The translations under genes were made by a program, and so were the position numbers. Of a stretch of DNA of 64,000 nt, positions 26,015 through 33,885 are shown piece by piece. Numbering within the stretch: the first letter of the stretch is position 1; each line of letters starts with the position of its first letter. The notes beneath the pieces were generated by a model, which was given only the letters and a program-made list of their open reading frames with translations, was not told where the DNA came from and did not search any database. This DNA is from Opitutus sp. Its GTDB lineage: Bacteria; Verrucomicrobiota; Verrucomicrobiia; Opitutales; Opitutaceae. Where the stretch lies: the NCBI GenBank assembly GCA_024707325.1, contig JANPZY010000001.1, positions 372,001 to 436,000 on the forward strand, in the 5' to 3' direction.

Positions 26015-27763
26015 TTAGCTGTCGGAGCTCTTCTTCGCAAACATGTCGTTGATGGTCTTCTGCTGGCTCGACGCGGCGGACTGCGCGTCCTGCATCGCGA
26101 GAAAGGCCTTGGTGAGCAATTCGCGCTGCGCCTCGATGCGGCGATTCAGGGTCTCGATCTGCGACTCGATGCTCTTGTTCTGCGTGGTGAGCGTGTTCTG
26201 CTGCGTGGCGATGCCGCCGTTGGAGGAATTGAGCAGCTTGGTGAGATAGGACGAAAACTTCTGCGCGAAGCCGTTGGTCGCGTTGGTGAAGAATCCGTTG
26301 ATGTCGTCGCTGTTGTTACGAATCGCTTCGTCGAGCTTCGACTCGTCCTTGATGACCATCTTGGAGGTCATCGTCTCGATATCGATGCCGAGATCGTTGA
26401 GGCGCGACATCGTGGAGCTGAGATCGGGAATCGCGTCGAAGGCCATCGCGCGGAGCTGGCGGCTCCAGGACTCGACCTCGCGGTTTCCGCCGAGCGTGGC
26501 GGCGACCATGTTGCCATCGGCGCCCTTGGTGATCGAGGTCTCCGCCTCGATCAGCTCCTGGACAGCGTTGAACTTCTCGATGAAGTCCGTGATCGCGCTC
26601 TTGATGGTCTCGGTGTCGGAGCCGACGGTGATCGTCTGCGTGCCGGTCGAATCCACTTTCAGCGAGAGGCCGGTGATGCCGTGAAGATCGGACGAAAGCG
26701 TGTTGCTCGTGCTCTCGAGCGTGTCGCCACCGTTGACGGTGAAGAGCGCGTTGTTGCCGCGCTCGAGCGAAGAGCCGGTCGTGAGACCCATCGCGTTGAG
26801 CAAACCGCCGGAGACTTCGTTGGCGCCAATGCCGGTGTCGCCGGTGGAGTTGTTGGTGAGAACGAAACGATCGTTGGCGGAGTCGTAGCTCGCGGTGACG
26901 CCGGCGCTGGAGACGTTGATCTTGTTGAGCACGCTGCGAAGCGTGTCGGTGTTCACGTTGTAGCTGATCTCGACGCCGTTGATGGAGAACTTGCCGTTGC
27001 CGTCTTCATCGGCCTCGAGCGAGCCGGCGAGTCCGGCCTGCGCGATCGTGGCGGAAAGAGAAACCGCACCGAGCTTGGCCGAGCTGGTGACCGCGCCGGT
27101 GCCGTTGTTCTTCAGCCGCATCGCGGTGAGGAAATTGCTCGTGTCGTTGACCGCTCCGAGCTCGATCGCGCTCGTGTCGTTCTCGTCGGTGTTGGCGAGG
27201 GTGATTTTGTCGGACGCAGCGTTGTAGCTCGCGGTGACCTTGCCGTTGGTGGCGGTGGAAATTTTCGCGAACACATCGTCGAGCGTATCGGTGAGCTCGA
27301 CGGTCACAGCCTGACCGTTGACGGTGAATTTGCCGGCGGTGATCGCGGTGGACGTGTTGGCCGTCGCGAGCGTAACCGCGGACGTGTCGCCATCCGGAGC
27401 GAGCTTCGCCGAGACGCCGCTCTCGCCGAGGCGGCGCGAGGTGGTGGCGAGCTGCGAAACGGAAAACGTGAACGAACCCGAGGTGGCGCCGAAGCTCGCC
27501 GAGGGCGTCCACGTGGAACCGACGGTGCTCGAGGTGGCGACGCGGGTCTTAAAGAGAGTCGAGGAGCGCAGCGAGATTGCGGACACCTGGAGATCCGTCA
27601 GGTAGCTGCGAATGGCATTCAGGCTGGCGAGCTTGTCGTTGTTCTTCGCCTGCTCGGTCTGAAGGCGCGCGATCGGCGTCTTCTCGATGGTGATGAGTTG
27701 ATCCACCACGGACTGCCAGTCGAAGGAGTTTGAGATCAGACCTGTTACAGAGATGCCAGCCAT
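26015..27763 (-). CDS. fliD: flagellar hook-associated protein 2 (filament cap) FliD
   Basis: Forms the cap under which flagellin folds. 582 residues, with the family N-terminus (MAGISVTGLISNSFDWQSVV, DQLITIEKTPIARLQ) and C-terminus (LNRRIEAQRELLTKAFLAMQ, DAQSAASSQQKTINDMF). The middle is a series of Ser/Thr/Asn-rich repeats typical of the exposed domain (NTDTLRSVLNKINVSSAGVT; DSANDRFVLTNNSTGDTGIG). It is divergent from fliC1 with a sigma28-like promoter on each side of the shared region. Confidence 0.95.
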   Translation of the reverse strand: MAGISVTGLISNSFDWQSVVDQLITIEKTPIARLQTEQAKNNDKLASLNAIRSYLTDLQVSAISLRSSTLFKTRVATSSTVGSTWTPSASFGATSGSFTFSVSQLATTSRRLGESGVSAKLAPDGDTSAVTLATANTSTAITAGKFTVNGQAVTVELTDTLDDVFAKISTATNGKVTASYNAASDKITLANTDENDTSAIELGAVNDTSNFLTAMRLKNNGTGAVTSSAKLGAVSLSATIAQAGLAGSLEADEDGNGKFSINGVEISYNVNTDTLRSVLNKINVSSAGVTASYDSANDRFVLTNNSTGDTGIGANEVSGGLLNAMGLTTGSSLERGNNALFTVNGGDTLESTSNTLSSDLHGITGLSLKVDSTGTQTITVGSDTETIKSAITDFIEKFNAVQELIEAETSITKGADGNMVAATLGGNREVESWSRQLRAMAFDAIPDLSSTMSRLNDLGIDIETMTSKMVIKDESKLDEAIRNNSDDINGFFTNATNGFAQKFSSYLTKLLNSSNGGIATQQNTLTTQNKSIESQIETLNRRIEAQRELLTKAFLAMQDAQSAASSQQKTINDMFAKKSSDS

Positions 27764-27794
27764 GGGGACAAAGGATGCAATAAATCAACAGGGG

Positions 27795-27822
27795 GTATCG
27801 GCTCGTTCCGCTCGTAACTTAA
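27795..27822 (-). promoter_or_regulatory. sigma28-like promoter of fliD
   Basis: On the minus strand TTAAGTTA, 12 bases, GCCGATAC (six and seven of eight matches). It ends 31 bases before the fliD start. Confidence 0.65.
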
Positions 27823-27849
27823 GCGAAACAAACTTTTCCAGAATTTCGC

Positions 27850-27876
27850 TAAATTGAGCTTGCCCCTCGTCGATAA
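27850..27876 (+). promoter_or_regulatory. sigma28-like promoter of fliC1
   Basis: TAAATTGA, 11 bases, GTCGATAA on the plus strand; the -10 half has seven of eight matches. The start codon is about 100 bases downstream, leaving a fairly long leader with AAGGAAGA as ribosome site. Confidence 0.7.
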
Positions 27877-27977
27877 ATGCCGGCGTCGGAACAAAAGTTT
27901 CGACCGGCGCGATCCGGAGCCGACCACCCGGATACGACTGCGACACGGACGTCGCGCTTAGAATCAAGGAAGATACC

Positions 27978-28796
27978 ATGTCTGTTGTCATCAACACCAA
28001 CTTCGCTGCGACCGTCGCCGCGAACAACCTCGCCGCCTCCAACGCCATGTTGCAGAAAAGCCTGAACCGGCTTTCCAGCGGCTCGAAGATCGTCACCCCC
28101 GCCGACGACGCCGGCGGTCTCGCAGTGTCCATGAAGCTGTCGGCCGCGGCCGTCCGCCAAGGGGCCGTCTCGGTCAACATCGGCAACGCCACCTCCTACC
28201 TGCAAACGCAGGACGGTGTGCTCAAAGTCGCCGCCAAGGTCCTCGATCGCATGGGCGAACTGAAGACCCTCTACGCGGATCCGACGAAGAACGCCGACGA
28301 CCTCGCCAACTACGACGCGGAATTCGTCGAGTTGCAGTCTCAGCTCACGGCGCTCACGGACGAGAAGTTCAACGGTGTTCAGCTCTTCGGTTCCACCGAC
28401 CTAAAGGTCAGCGTCACCGATGATGCCAGCTCCTCCTCCGCCGTGACCATCAAGGGTCGCGACCTGGCGAACTCCGCCTCCGGTATTGGCGCCCTCACCG
28501 CCTCCGGTGTGACGACGCTGAGCGGCATCGAGCTCGAGGACATCACCGACGCGATCCAGAACGTGGCCACCATGCGCGCCGAAAACGGCGCCGAGCAGAG
28601 CCGCCTCGGATTTGCTGGCGAGCTCCTGACGGTCAACAAAGCCAATCTCGAAGCCGCCGCGAGTCGCATCACCGATGTGGACGTCGCCAAGGAATCGACC
28701 CAGTTGGCTCGCTGGAACGTCCTCGTCCAATCCGGCACTGCGATGCTCTCGCAGGCCAACCAGAGCGCGCAGACCGCGCTCAAGCTGCTCCAGTAA
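27978..28796 (+). CDS. fliC: flagellin 1
   Basis: Filament subunit of 272 residues. The conserved N-terminal D0/D1 (NNLAASNAMLQKSLNRLSSG, ADDAGGLAVSMKLSAAAVRQ) and C-terminal D1/D0 (STQLARWNVLVQSGTAMLSQ, QTALKLLQ) are present, with only a short middle, so the exposed D2/D3 domains are almost missing. The protein has Ser/Thr-rich stretches (DDASSSSAVTIKG) that could be glycosylated by the neighbouring enzymes. It is very similar to the second flagellin. A GC hairpin without a T run follows (about 28826-28853). Confidence 0.97.
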   Translation: MSVVINTNFAATVAANNLAASNAMLQKSLNRLSSGSKIVTPADDAGGLAVSMKLSAAAVRQGAVSVNIGNATSYLQTQDGVLKVAAKVLDRMGELKTLYADPTKNADDLANYDAEFVELQSQLTALTDEKFNGVQLFGSTDLKVSVTDDASSSSAVTIKGRDLANSASGIGALTASGVTTLSGIELEDITDAIQNVATMRAENGAEQSRLGFAGELLTVNKANLEAAASRITDVDVAKESTQLARWNVLVQSGTAMLSQANQSAQTALKLLQ

Positions 28797-28953
28797 GGAA
28801 GCAGTTAGCCCACCTCCTCACCGCGCGGCCGGAGTAGTGACCCGGCCCGCGGCAGAGATTCTCACGCGGTTGTCTGAATCTGTGGGGCCTCGGGTTTCCT
28901 GATCCTTTCCCTCCCTTTGCGCACCCCATGCGCACCTACTTTGAAGTGCATGC

Positions 28954-28980
28954 TTCGAACGGCGAGGCCAACGCCGACTA
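28954..28980 (+). promoter_or_regulatory. possible sigma28-like promoter of fliC2
   Basis: TTCGAACG, 11 bases, GCCGACTA; the -10 half is good (six of eight), the -35 half weak. It ends about 48 bases before the second flagellin, which would then be transcribed on its own. Confidence 0.4.
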
Positions 28981-29028
28981 TCTAGGCCCGCGGCAACTGC
29001 GGAAGTTGCACAAGATCAAGGATAGACC

Positions 29029-29847
29029 ATGTCAGTCGTGATTAATACCAACTACGCCGCGACCATCGCGGCGAACAACCTCGCCGCCTCCAACGCCTCG
29101 TTGCAGCGGAGCCTTAACCGGCTCTCCAGCGGCTCGAAAATCGTCAGCCCCTCCGATGACGCGGGCGGTCTGGCTGTGTCGATGAAGCTGTCCGCCGCCG
29201 CCGTCCGCCAGGGCGCCGTCGCGAGCAACATCGGCAACGCCACGTCCTACCTGCAGACTCAGGACGGTGCCTTGAAAGTCTCGGCCAAGATCCTCGACCG
29301 CATGAGCGAGCTCAAGACGCTCTACGCGGATCCGACGAAGAACGAGGATGACCTCGCGAACTACGACTCGGAATTCACCGCGTTGCAGTCGCAGCTCACC
29401 TCGATCACCAGCGAGAAGTTCAACGGTGTGGCTCTCTTCGGTTCCGGTGACCTCACGGTCAACGTGACGGAAGACGCCAGCTCCTCCTCGGCCGTGACCA
29501 TCAAAGGTCGCGACCTGGCGGACTCCAGCACCGGTATCGGCGCGCTGACCTCTTCGAGCGTGACGACGCTGAGCGGCATCGAGCTCGAGGACATCACCGA
29601 CGCAATCCAGAACGTGGCCACGATGCGCGCCCAAAACGGCGCGGAACAAAGCCGCCTCGGATTCGCCGGAGAGCTCCTCACGGTCAACAAGGCCAACCTC
29701 GAGGCCGCCTCGAGCCGCATCACCGACGTCGACGTCGCGACCGAATCGACCCAGCTCGCCCGCTGGAACGTTCTGGTCTCGTCCGGCACCGCGATGCTCT
29801 CGCAGGCCAATCAGAGCGCCCAGACCGCGCTCCGGTTGCTCCAGTAA
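29029..29847 (+). CDS. fliC: flagellin 2
   Basis: Also 272 residues and nearly identical in layout to flagellin 1; differences cluster in the middle (SITSEKFNGVALFGSGDLTV; DLADSSTGIGALTSSSVTTL) and at scattered positions. The same N- and C-terminal D0/D1 segments are intact. Being separately promoted and slightly different, the two may be used in different parts of the filament or at different levels, as seen in other bacteria with tandem flagellins. The glycosylation island starts about 460 bases downstream on the other strand. Confidence 0.97.
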   Translation: MSVVINTNYAATIAANNLAASNASLQRSLNRLSSGSKIVSPSDDAGGLAVSMKLSAAAVRQGAVASNIGNATSYLQTQDGALKVSAKILDRMSELKTLYADPTKNEDDLANYDSEFTALQSQLTSITSEKFNGVALFGSGDLTVNVTEDASSSSAVTIKGRDLADSSTGIGALTSSSVTTLSGIELEDITDAIQNVATMRAQNGAEQSRLGFAGELLTVNKANLEAASSRITDVDVATESTQLARWNVLVSSGTAMLSQANQSAQTALRLLQ

Positions 29848-29883
29848 ACTGATGACACAACAGGGATCTTCCTGATTCGCCCT

Positions 29884-29911
29884 CCTGGCCGCCGGTAAAA
29901 CGGCGGCCAGG
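29884..29911 (+). terminator. hairpin after fliC2
   Basis: Perfect 11-bp stem CCTGGCCGCCG / CGGCGGCCAGG with a GTAAAA loop, 37 bases after the stop codon. It has no T run, so it may be a processing or stabilising stem. Confidence 0.65.
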
Positions 29912-30034
29912 CTAAGGCGGGCGGGAAACCAATCCTCTGCGAAGGCCCTCGGTTAATGGAGAGCGTCAGAGTCAGGCGTCAGGTTTTAGTTGGTTTAGTA
30001 TAAGCCATGCAGTCGTGATTGCCTGCACAATGCT

Positions 30035-30071
30035 CAGGCCCCGGCCTCACCGCCGGGGCCTTCGCGTTTTT
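30035..30071 (+). terminator. rho-independent terminator in the flagellin gap
   Basis: Stem GGCCCCGG / CCGGGGCC (30037-30044, 30053-30060) followed by TTCGCG and a T run. It is far from the flagellin stop, so it may belong to the flagellin read-through or to a short separate RNA (about 29970-30071). The 464-base gap 29848-30311 holds no gene. Confidence 0.7.
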
Positions 30072-30095
30072 GGAGCGCGTGAAGCGAGTGCCAGA

Positions 30096-30138
30096 ACCGT
30101 GGGCCACAGAGAGCACAGAGCTCGGACACGGAGTGCAC
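30096..30138. repeat. CACAGAG direct repeats
   Basis: CCACAGAGAGCACAGAG, then GACACGGAGTGCACAGAG: short direct repeats of a CACAGAG/CACGGAG motif, as scattered in many Verrucomicrobia and Planctomycetes genomes. It lies in the tail-to-tail gap. Confidence 0.6.
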
Positions 30139-30179
30139 AGAGTCCCGTCCCCCTTCGCGCGTCCCCACCCCACCCGCAC

Positions 30180-30272
30180 CACTCATTCTCCTAATCTTTC
30201 TCGTTCTCTTTCTCTTACTCTTTCTCCCCGTCCGCCGCGCCTCTTCCGTGTTTCCGTGCTTCCGTGATTCAA
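30180..30272. repeat. CT-rich tract and TTCCGTG repeats
   Basis: A pyrimidine tract with TTCTCGTTCTC-like copies (about 30185-30230) followed by CTTCCGTGTTTCCGTG and CTTCCGTGATTC (30247-30270). This is the same motif pair as in the other convergent gaps. Confidence 0.6.
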
Positions 30273-30311
30273 CTTTTTCCGCCCGTCCGCGTTTCCGCGA
30301 TAAATCCCGCC

Positions 30312-31460
30312 TTACAATCCTTCGAAATTCCGCGCGCCCCACTCCACCATGTGCGCGCGCATCTCCGGCGTCGTTGCAGGCAAATCTCCGCTCAGCGCGC
30401 GACGCACCGCGTCCTCGATCTTTTCGGCGAACTGCGGATCGGCATACGGGATCGGCGGCGGCATGCCCACGAGTTCGCAGATGCCTTCCACTTTCGAGGT
30501 GTTGCTGGGGAAAACCACAAACGGAGTGCCGAGCGCCATCGCCGCGATCGAGTGATGAAAACGGCCCGACACGAGACACGCACTCGTTCGGATCGCTTCG
30601 ACCCAACTCTCCATCGATCTCGCCTCATGCCACTGCATCGTCGGCACGCGCGCGAGAAACGCTTCGTAGCAACGTCGGTCGCCTTTGTCGGGCTGCCCTT
30701 TCGCTCCGGCGAGAAACACGATCTCACGTCGCGCCTCGATTGCCGGTCGCAACGCCTGCGCCACCGCCTCAGCCGCGCCCGCTTTTTCGGAGAGCGACAC
30801 TCCACCCGAAACCACCACCGGACCTGACGGTGAAGTGCCCGGGCGAAAATCATGCCGCTGCAAAAACCGCGGCAGACAATCGAAGCTCTGCACGTGCGAC
30901 ACTCCGAGCCGTCTCAGAATCCGACACGAGATCGGATCCCGCGCCACGATGGCGGTGAGCTTCGACGCCACGGTTTGGTAGAGAAGATCCGCCGTCGCAT
31001 CCGGCACATCGTGATCCGCCGGGAAGAACGAGTGGTTAATCAAATGAACCGGTTTCCGATACACCGTCGCCGCCAGAAACATCAGGTAGAGCAGATTTCG
31101 GGGCGCTTCGTTCTCGCGTCCATGCAACGTGCCCTCGCCGTTCACCACGACGACGTCTGTCTCCTTTAGCGCGTGGTGCAGCGCACGATTTTTTTTGAGA
31201 AAACGCTCTCGAAACTCCTCCGACTGGAACTCCGCCAAATTCGTCGGCACCGGCCGACACGAGCGACTATAGCGCACCGAAAGCCACGTCACCGAATAGC
31301 CCCGCTCCACGAGCGAGAGATAAATCTCCGTCGACGTGCCGTAGCAGCCCCAGTGGTAGACATTACCGGTGAAATTCAGGAGGAGCGCCGTCTTTCGCGT
31401 GATGGGGAGCATGGCCGAAAACGTATTCAAGCCACGATCAGCCGATAGGGAAGTCTGCAA
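30312..31460 (-). CDS. polysaccharide pyruvyl transferase family protein
   Basis: Up to 382 residues; the domain begins at MLPITRKTALLLNFTGNVYH, so the ATG at 31412 (366 residues) is an equally good start. Family marks are the Gly-rich start NFTGNVYHWGCYGTS, the middle VVVNGEGTLHGRENEAP and the C-terminal GRFHHSIAAMALGTPFVVFP. These enzymes add pyruvyl ketals to sugars or are glycosyltransferase-fold relatives. Next to flagellins, it probably decorates the flagellin glycan. It is the last gene of a long minus-strand block. Confidence 0.8.
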   Translation of the reverse strand: MQTSLSADRGLNTFSAMLPITRKTALLLNFTGNVYHWGCYGTSTEIYLSLVERGYSVTWLSVRYSRSCRPVPTNLAEFQSEEFRERFLKKNRALHHALKETDVVVVNGEGTLHGRENEAPRNLLYLMFLAATVYRKPVHLINHSFFPADHDVPDATADLLYQTVASKLTAIVARDPISCRILRRLGVSHVQSFDCLPRFLQRHDFRPGTSPSGPVVVSGGVSLSEKAGAAEAVAQALRPAIEARREIVFLAGAKGQPDKGDRRCYEAFLARVPTMQWHEARSMESWVEAIRTSACLVSGRFHHSIAAMALGTPFVVFPSNTSKVEGICELVGMPPPIPYADPQFAEKIEDAVRRALSGDLPATTPEMRAHMVEWGARNFEGL

Positions 31461-31588
31461 CCGCGATCGCAGACGTCCCTTCCTTTTTCCGCGGCACGTC
31501 TCTCACTCCGGACCAGGGAAACGCGTCCACGTCACTCCGCGCCACGGGGTCACTCCCGTCTTTTGAGGTTCGGATTTTTTATCCGGTG

Positions 31589-32686
31589 CTATCTCCGCGC
31601 GTAGCTCTGCGCCATCGCCTCGACGACCACGGTCCCAACCGTTTCGTGACGGTTGAAATAATCGTAGATCCGGCGGCGCTCCTCGACGCTCATCGCCAGC
31701 GCGCGATCGCACGCTTCGCCGAGCGCGGCGAGATTCGCGTGCGGATAACGCACGATCGCCTGCGCGTCGTGCAGCTCCTGCAACCGGCCGCCACTCACCG
31801 AATCCTCGCTTACCGGCACGAGACCGATACAGCCCGACCAAAACGGGCGATCCGTGTGCGTCTTCGCCATCGCGGGCGTGGTGAATTTTCGACCCTCGGG
31901 ACAAAAGCCCACTTTGTAGCGACAAAACGCATCGCGATCCGCGACGTCCACCGAGTGATCGTGAAACGGCACGAAGCGATCCTTGTATCGCTTTTTCAAA
32001 TACTCGATCTGCCGCAACCGATGCGGCGTGAGGCCGAGCTGCGAGCCGAGAAACACGATCTTTTCCTCCGGCTCCTCGCGGAACGGCACGGCAAACGGCA
32101 CGACATTGGCCACCCAACTGCGGTGAATCGTCAGGCATCCCGGCTTCAGCCTCGCCGCACCGCGCGGATCGAGCGGCGCCTCGTCGTGGATGAGCACATC
32201 AAGATAAGGCGCAATTTCAGGGAAACACGGCATGAACCGGCTCGCCTCGTCGAAGGCGTAGAACAGCAGCTTCACGCGCATCCGCGAGAGCAGAGAAAAC
32301 ACCTTGCCCGCGTTCGCGCCGAGCGACTGCGGCTGATGTCCCATGAAAATCAGCCAGCGCTCCTCGCCGGCCTCGCGCGGCCGCTCGTTGAGCTCGATCA
32401 ATCCGCGCGGACCAGAAACCCACGCCGGCAGAAACTCGAAGGCCTCGTGGTGCATCGCCGCGAAGCACCGCGTGTTTTCACCATACCAATCGCAGTCGAG
32501 CCGCGCCTTCCGCATGAGCGCCTGGTCCTTCGGATTCGTGACAAACGGCGCCAGCTCCATCGTTCGCACCCGCGCCACATAGGCGGCCGCGTCCTCCAGC
32601 GATCCCGCCCACGTATTGAAATAACAAATACGCACGCGCCGCTTCTTCACTCCTTCACCCGTCAAATCTGCACTCTCGAGAGTCAT
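31589..32686 (-). CDS. putative glycosyltransferase
   Basis: 365 residues with no exact family name from sight. The pattern is of a GT-B-type enzyme: an N-terminal half with ICYFNTWAGSLEDAAAY and LIFMGHQPQSLGANAGKV, and a C-terminal half with EKIVFLGSQLGLTPHRL, YKVGFCPEGRKFTTPAMAKT and SGCIGLVPVSEDSVSGG, the last resembling the 'whole-set' pocket of CgeB/GT1-like transferases. No signal peptide or membrane segment. It is 26 bases downstream of the FkbM gene, in the same direction. Confidence 0.6.
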   Translation of the reverse strand: MTLESADLTGEGVKKRRVRICYFNTWAGSLEDAAAYVARVRTMELAPFVTNPKDQALMRKARLDCDWYGENTRCFAAMHHEAFEFLPAWVSGPRGLIELNERPREAGEERWLIFMGHQPQSLGANAGKVFSLLSRMRVKLLFYAFDEASRFMPCFPEIAPYLDVLIHDEAPLDPRGAARLKPGCLTIHRSWVANVVPFAVPFREEPEEKIVFLGSQLGLTPHRLRQIEYLKKRYKDRFVPFHDHSVDVADRDAFCRYKVGFCPEGRKFTTPAMAKTHTDRPFWSGCIGLVPVSEDSVSGGRLQELHDAQAIVRYPHANLAALGEACDRALAMSVEERRRIYDYFNRHETVGTVVVEAMAQSYARR

Positions 32687-32712
32687 GATCAGCTAAGCGG
32701 ATTCGAATCGCG

Positions 32713-33864
32713 TTATGCGTTATGTTTCCGGACTTCGCGTTTCGCGTGCAGATCCAGCCAAAAGGAGTAACCCGCGCCGAACCAGAATGGCGTCTGTATC
32801 TGCTGTTCGCGCAGCCGCAGATAGTGGCTGTGGGTGCGCGCCACCTCTTCGCGATCGAGCCACCGCCCCAGCGTGTCCTCGCCGAACGCACCAGAAGTGC
32901 CCTCGGGAAAACTCCATCCATTGAACTGCCTCAGTCCGCTGGCCGTCCCCGCCTCGAGCGCCAACTGCTCTGCAACCGGAGGCAGTTGGAGTGGAAGAAA
33001 GTGATATTGGCTGATGCACTTGAATCCGCTGTAACCAAGCTCCGTCAATTGGACGAGGAAGCGATCCAGATTACCCAACTCGACGGACAGGTATGCAGGG
33101 AGATCCGACGCCATCTTGAGCGCCTCGATACAGAGGTAATCGTGACCTTCGATATCGATTTTGAGAAAGTGCGGAATGCCGTAGTTGGCGAGAATCCACC
33201 CGAAAGTCTGACAGGGAATCTGGATGCTGTGGTGAGGCAGGCCGTCGCGAGAGGCGATTTTTCGATCGAAGGAATTCCACACGCGATTTTTCTCACAGAT
33301 CCAGAAATCGAGCACACCCGGTTTGGCCGCGATGCCGAGATTCACGATCTGAAGCCGCCCGTCTCGAACTTCTTTCTCAAAGCGAGCCGCCGCGACCTGG
33401 CACAAGTCGGGATCGGCCTCGACCGCCACAACACGAAACCCTCGGTGGAGATAGTATGCTGTGTCATCGCCGTTATTCATCCCGACGTCGTAAACGAGGT
33501 CGTCCTGCATACGATCGCTGGGGCGAAACAGATTGAACCAAGTGTCAATAGGCGGCGCTTTTGGGGTTTCCGTGCCGCTTCCCTGCTGAAGCGCATTCAA
33601 ATTTGCGGACGCACACTCATTCGACGGGTCGATCTTCAGCACCGTCTCAAGGCACGCCTGCATCCCAGCCCAATCACCCAGACGGCAAAAAGCGCGTCCC
33701 AAACCGAGCAGCACCCCAACCTGATCGGCATGACGGCCCACCAGGCTTCCGTAAAGGTTCGCCGCTTCTCGAAAGCGCCCCTCCGCGAGAAGTGCGTCCG
33801 CACGCTCCTTCGGTGAACGAAGCGCCAAAGGCACTGGATCGGATTTTTCATGCACGGTGCTCAT
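32713..33864 (-). CDS. TPR plus FkbM-family methyltransferase
   Basis: 383 residues. Residues about 17-100 are TPR-like (PKERADALLAEGRFREAANL; LGRAFCRLGDWAGMQACLE). Residues about 122-260 are an FkbM SAM-dependent methyltransferase: LVYDVGMNNGDDTAYYLHR, VVAVEADPDLCQVAAARF and FLKIDIEGHDYLCIEAL. FkbM enzymes often O-methylate sugars, and several are found in flagellin glycan clusters. The TPR part may bind the peptide or a partner enzyme. Ends 26 bases before the downstream transferase gene. Confidence 0.85.
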   Translation of the reverse strand: MSTVHEKSDPVPLALRSPKERADALLAEGRFREAANLYGSLVGRHADQVGVLLGLGRAFCRLGDWAGMQACLETVLKIDPSNECASANLNALQQGSGTETPKAPPIDTWFNLFRPSDRMQDDLVYDVGMNNGDDTAYYLHRGFRVVAVEADPDLCQVAAARFEKEVRDGRLQIVNLGIAAKPGVLDFWICEKNRVWNSFDRKIASRDGLPHHSIQIPCQTFGWILANYGIPHFLKIDIEGHDYLCIEALKMASDLPAYLSVELGNLDRFLVQLTELGYSGFKCISQYHFLPLQLPPVAEQLALEAGTASGLRQFNGWSFPEGTSGAFGEDTLGRWLDREEVARTHSHYLRLREQQIQTPFWFGAGYSFWLDLHAKREVRKHNA

Positions 33865-33885
33865 CGGGTTGCCTTCAGTCTGCTA

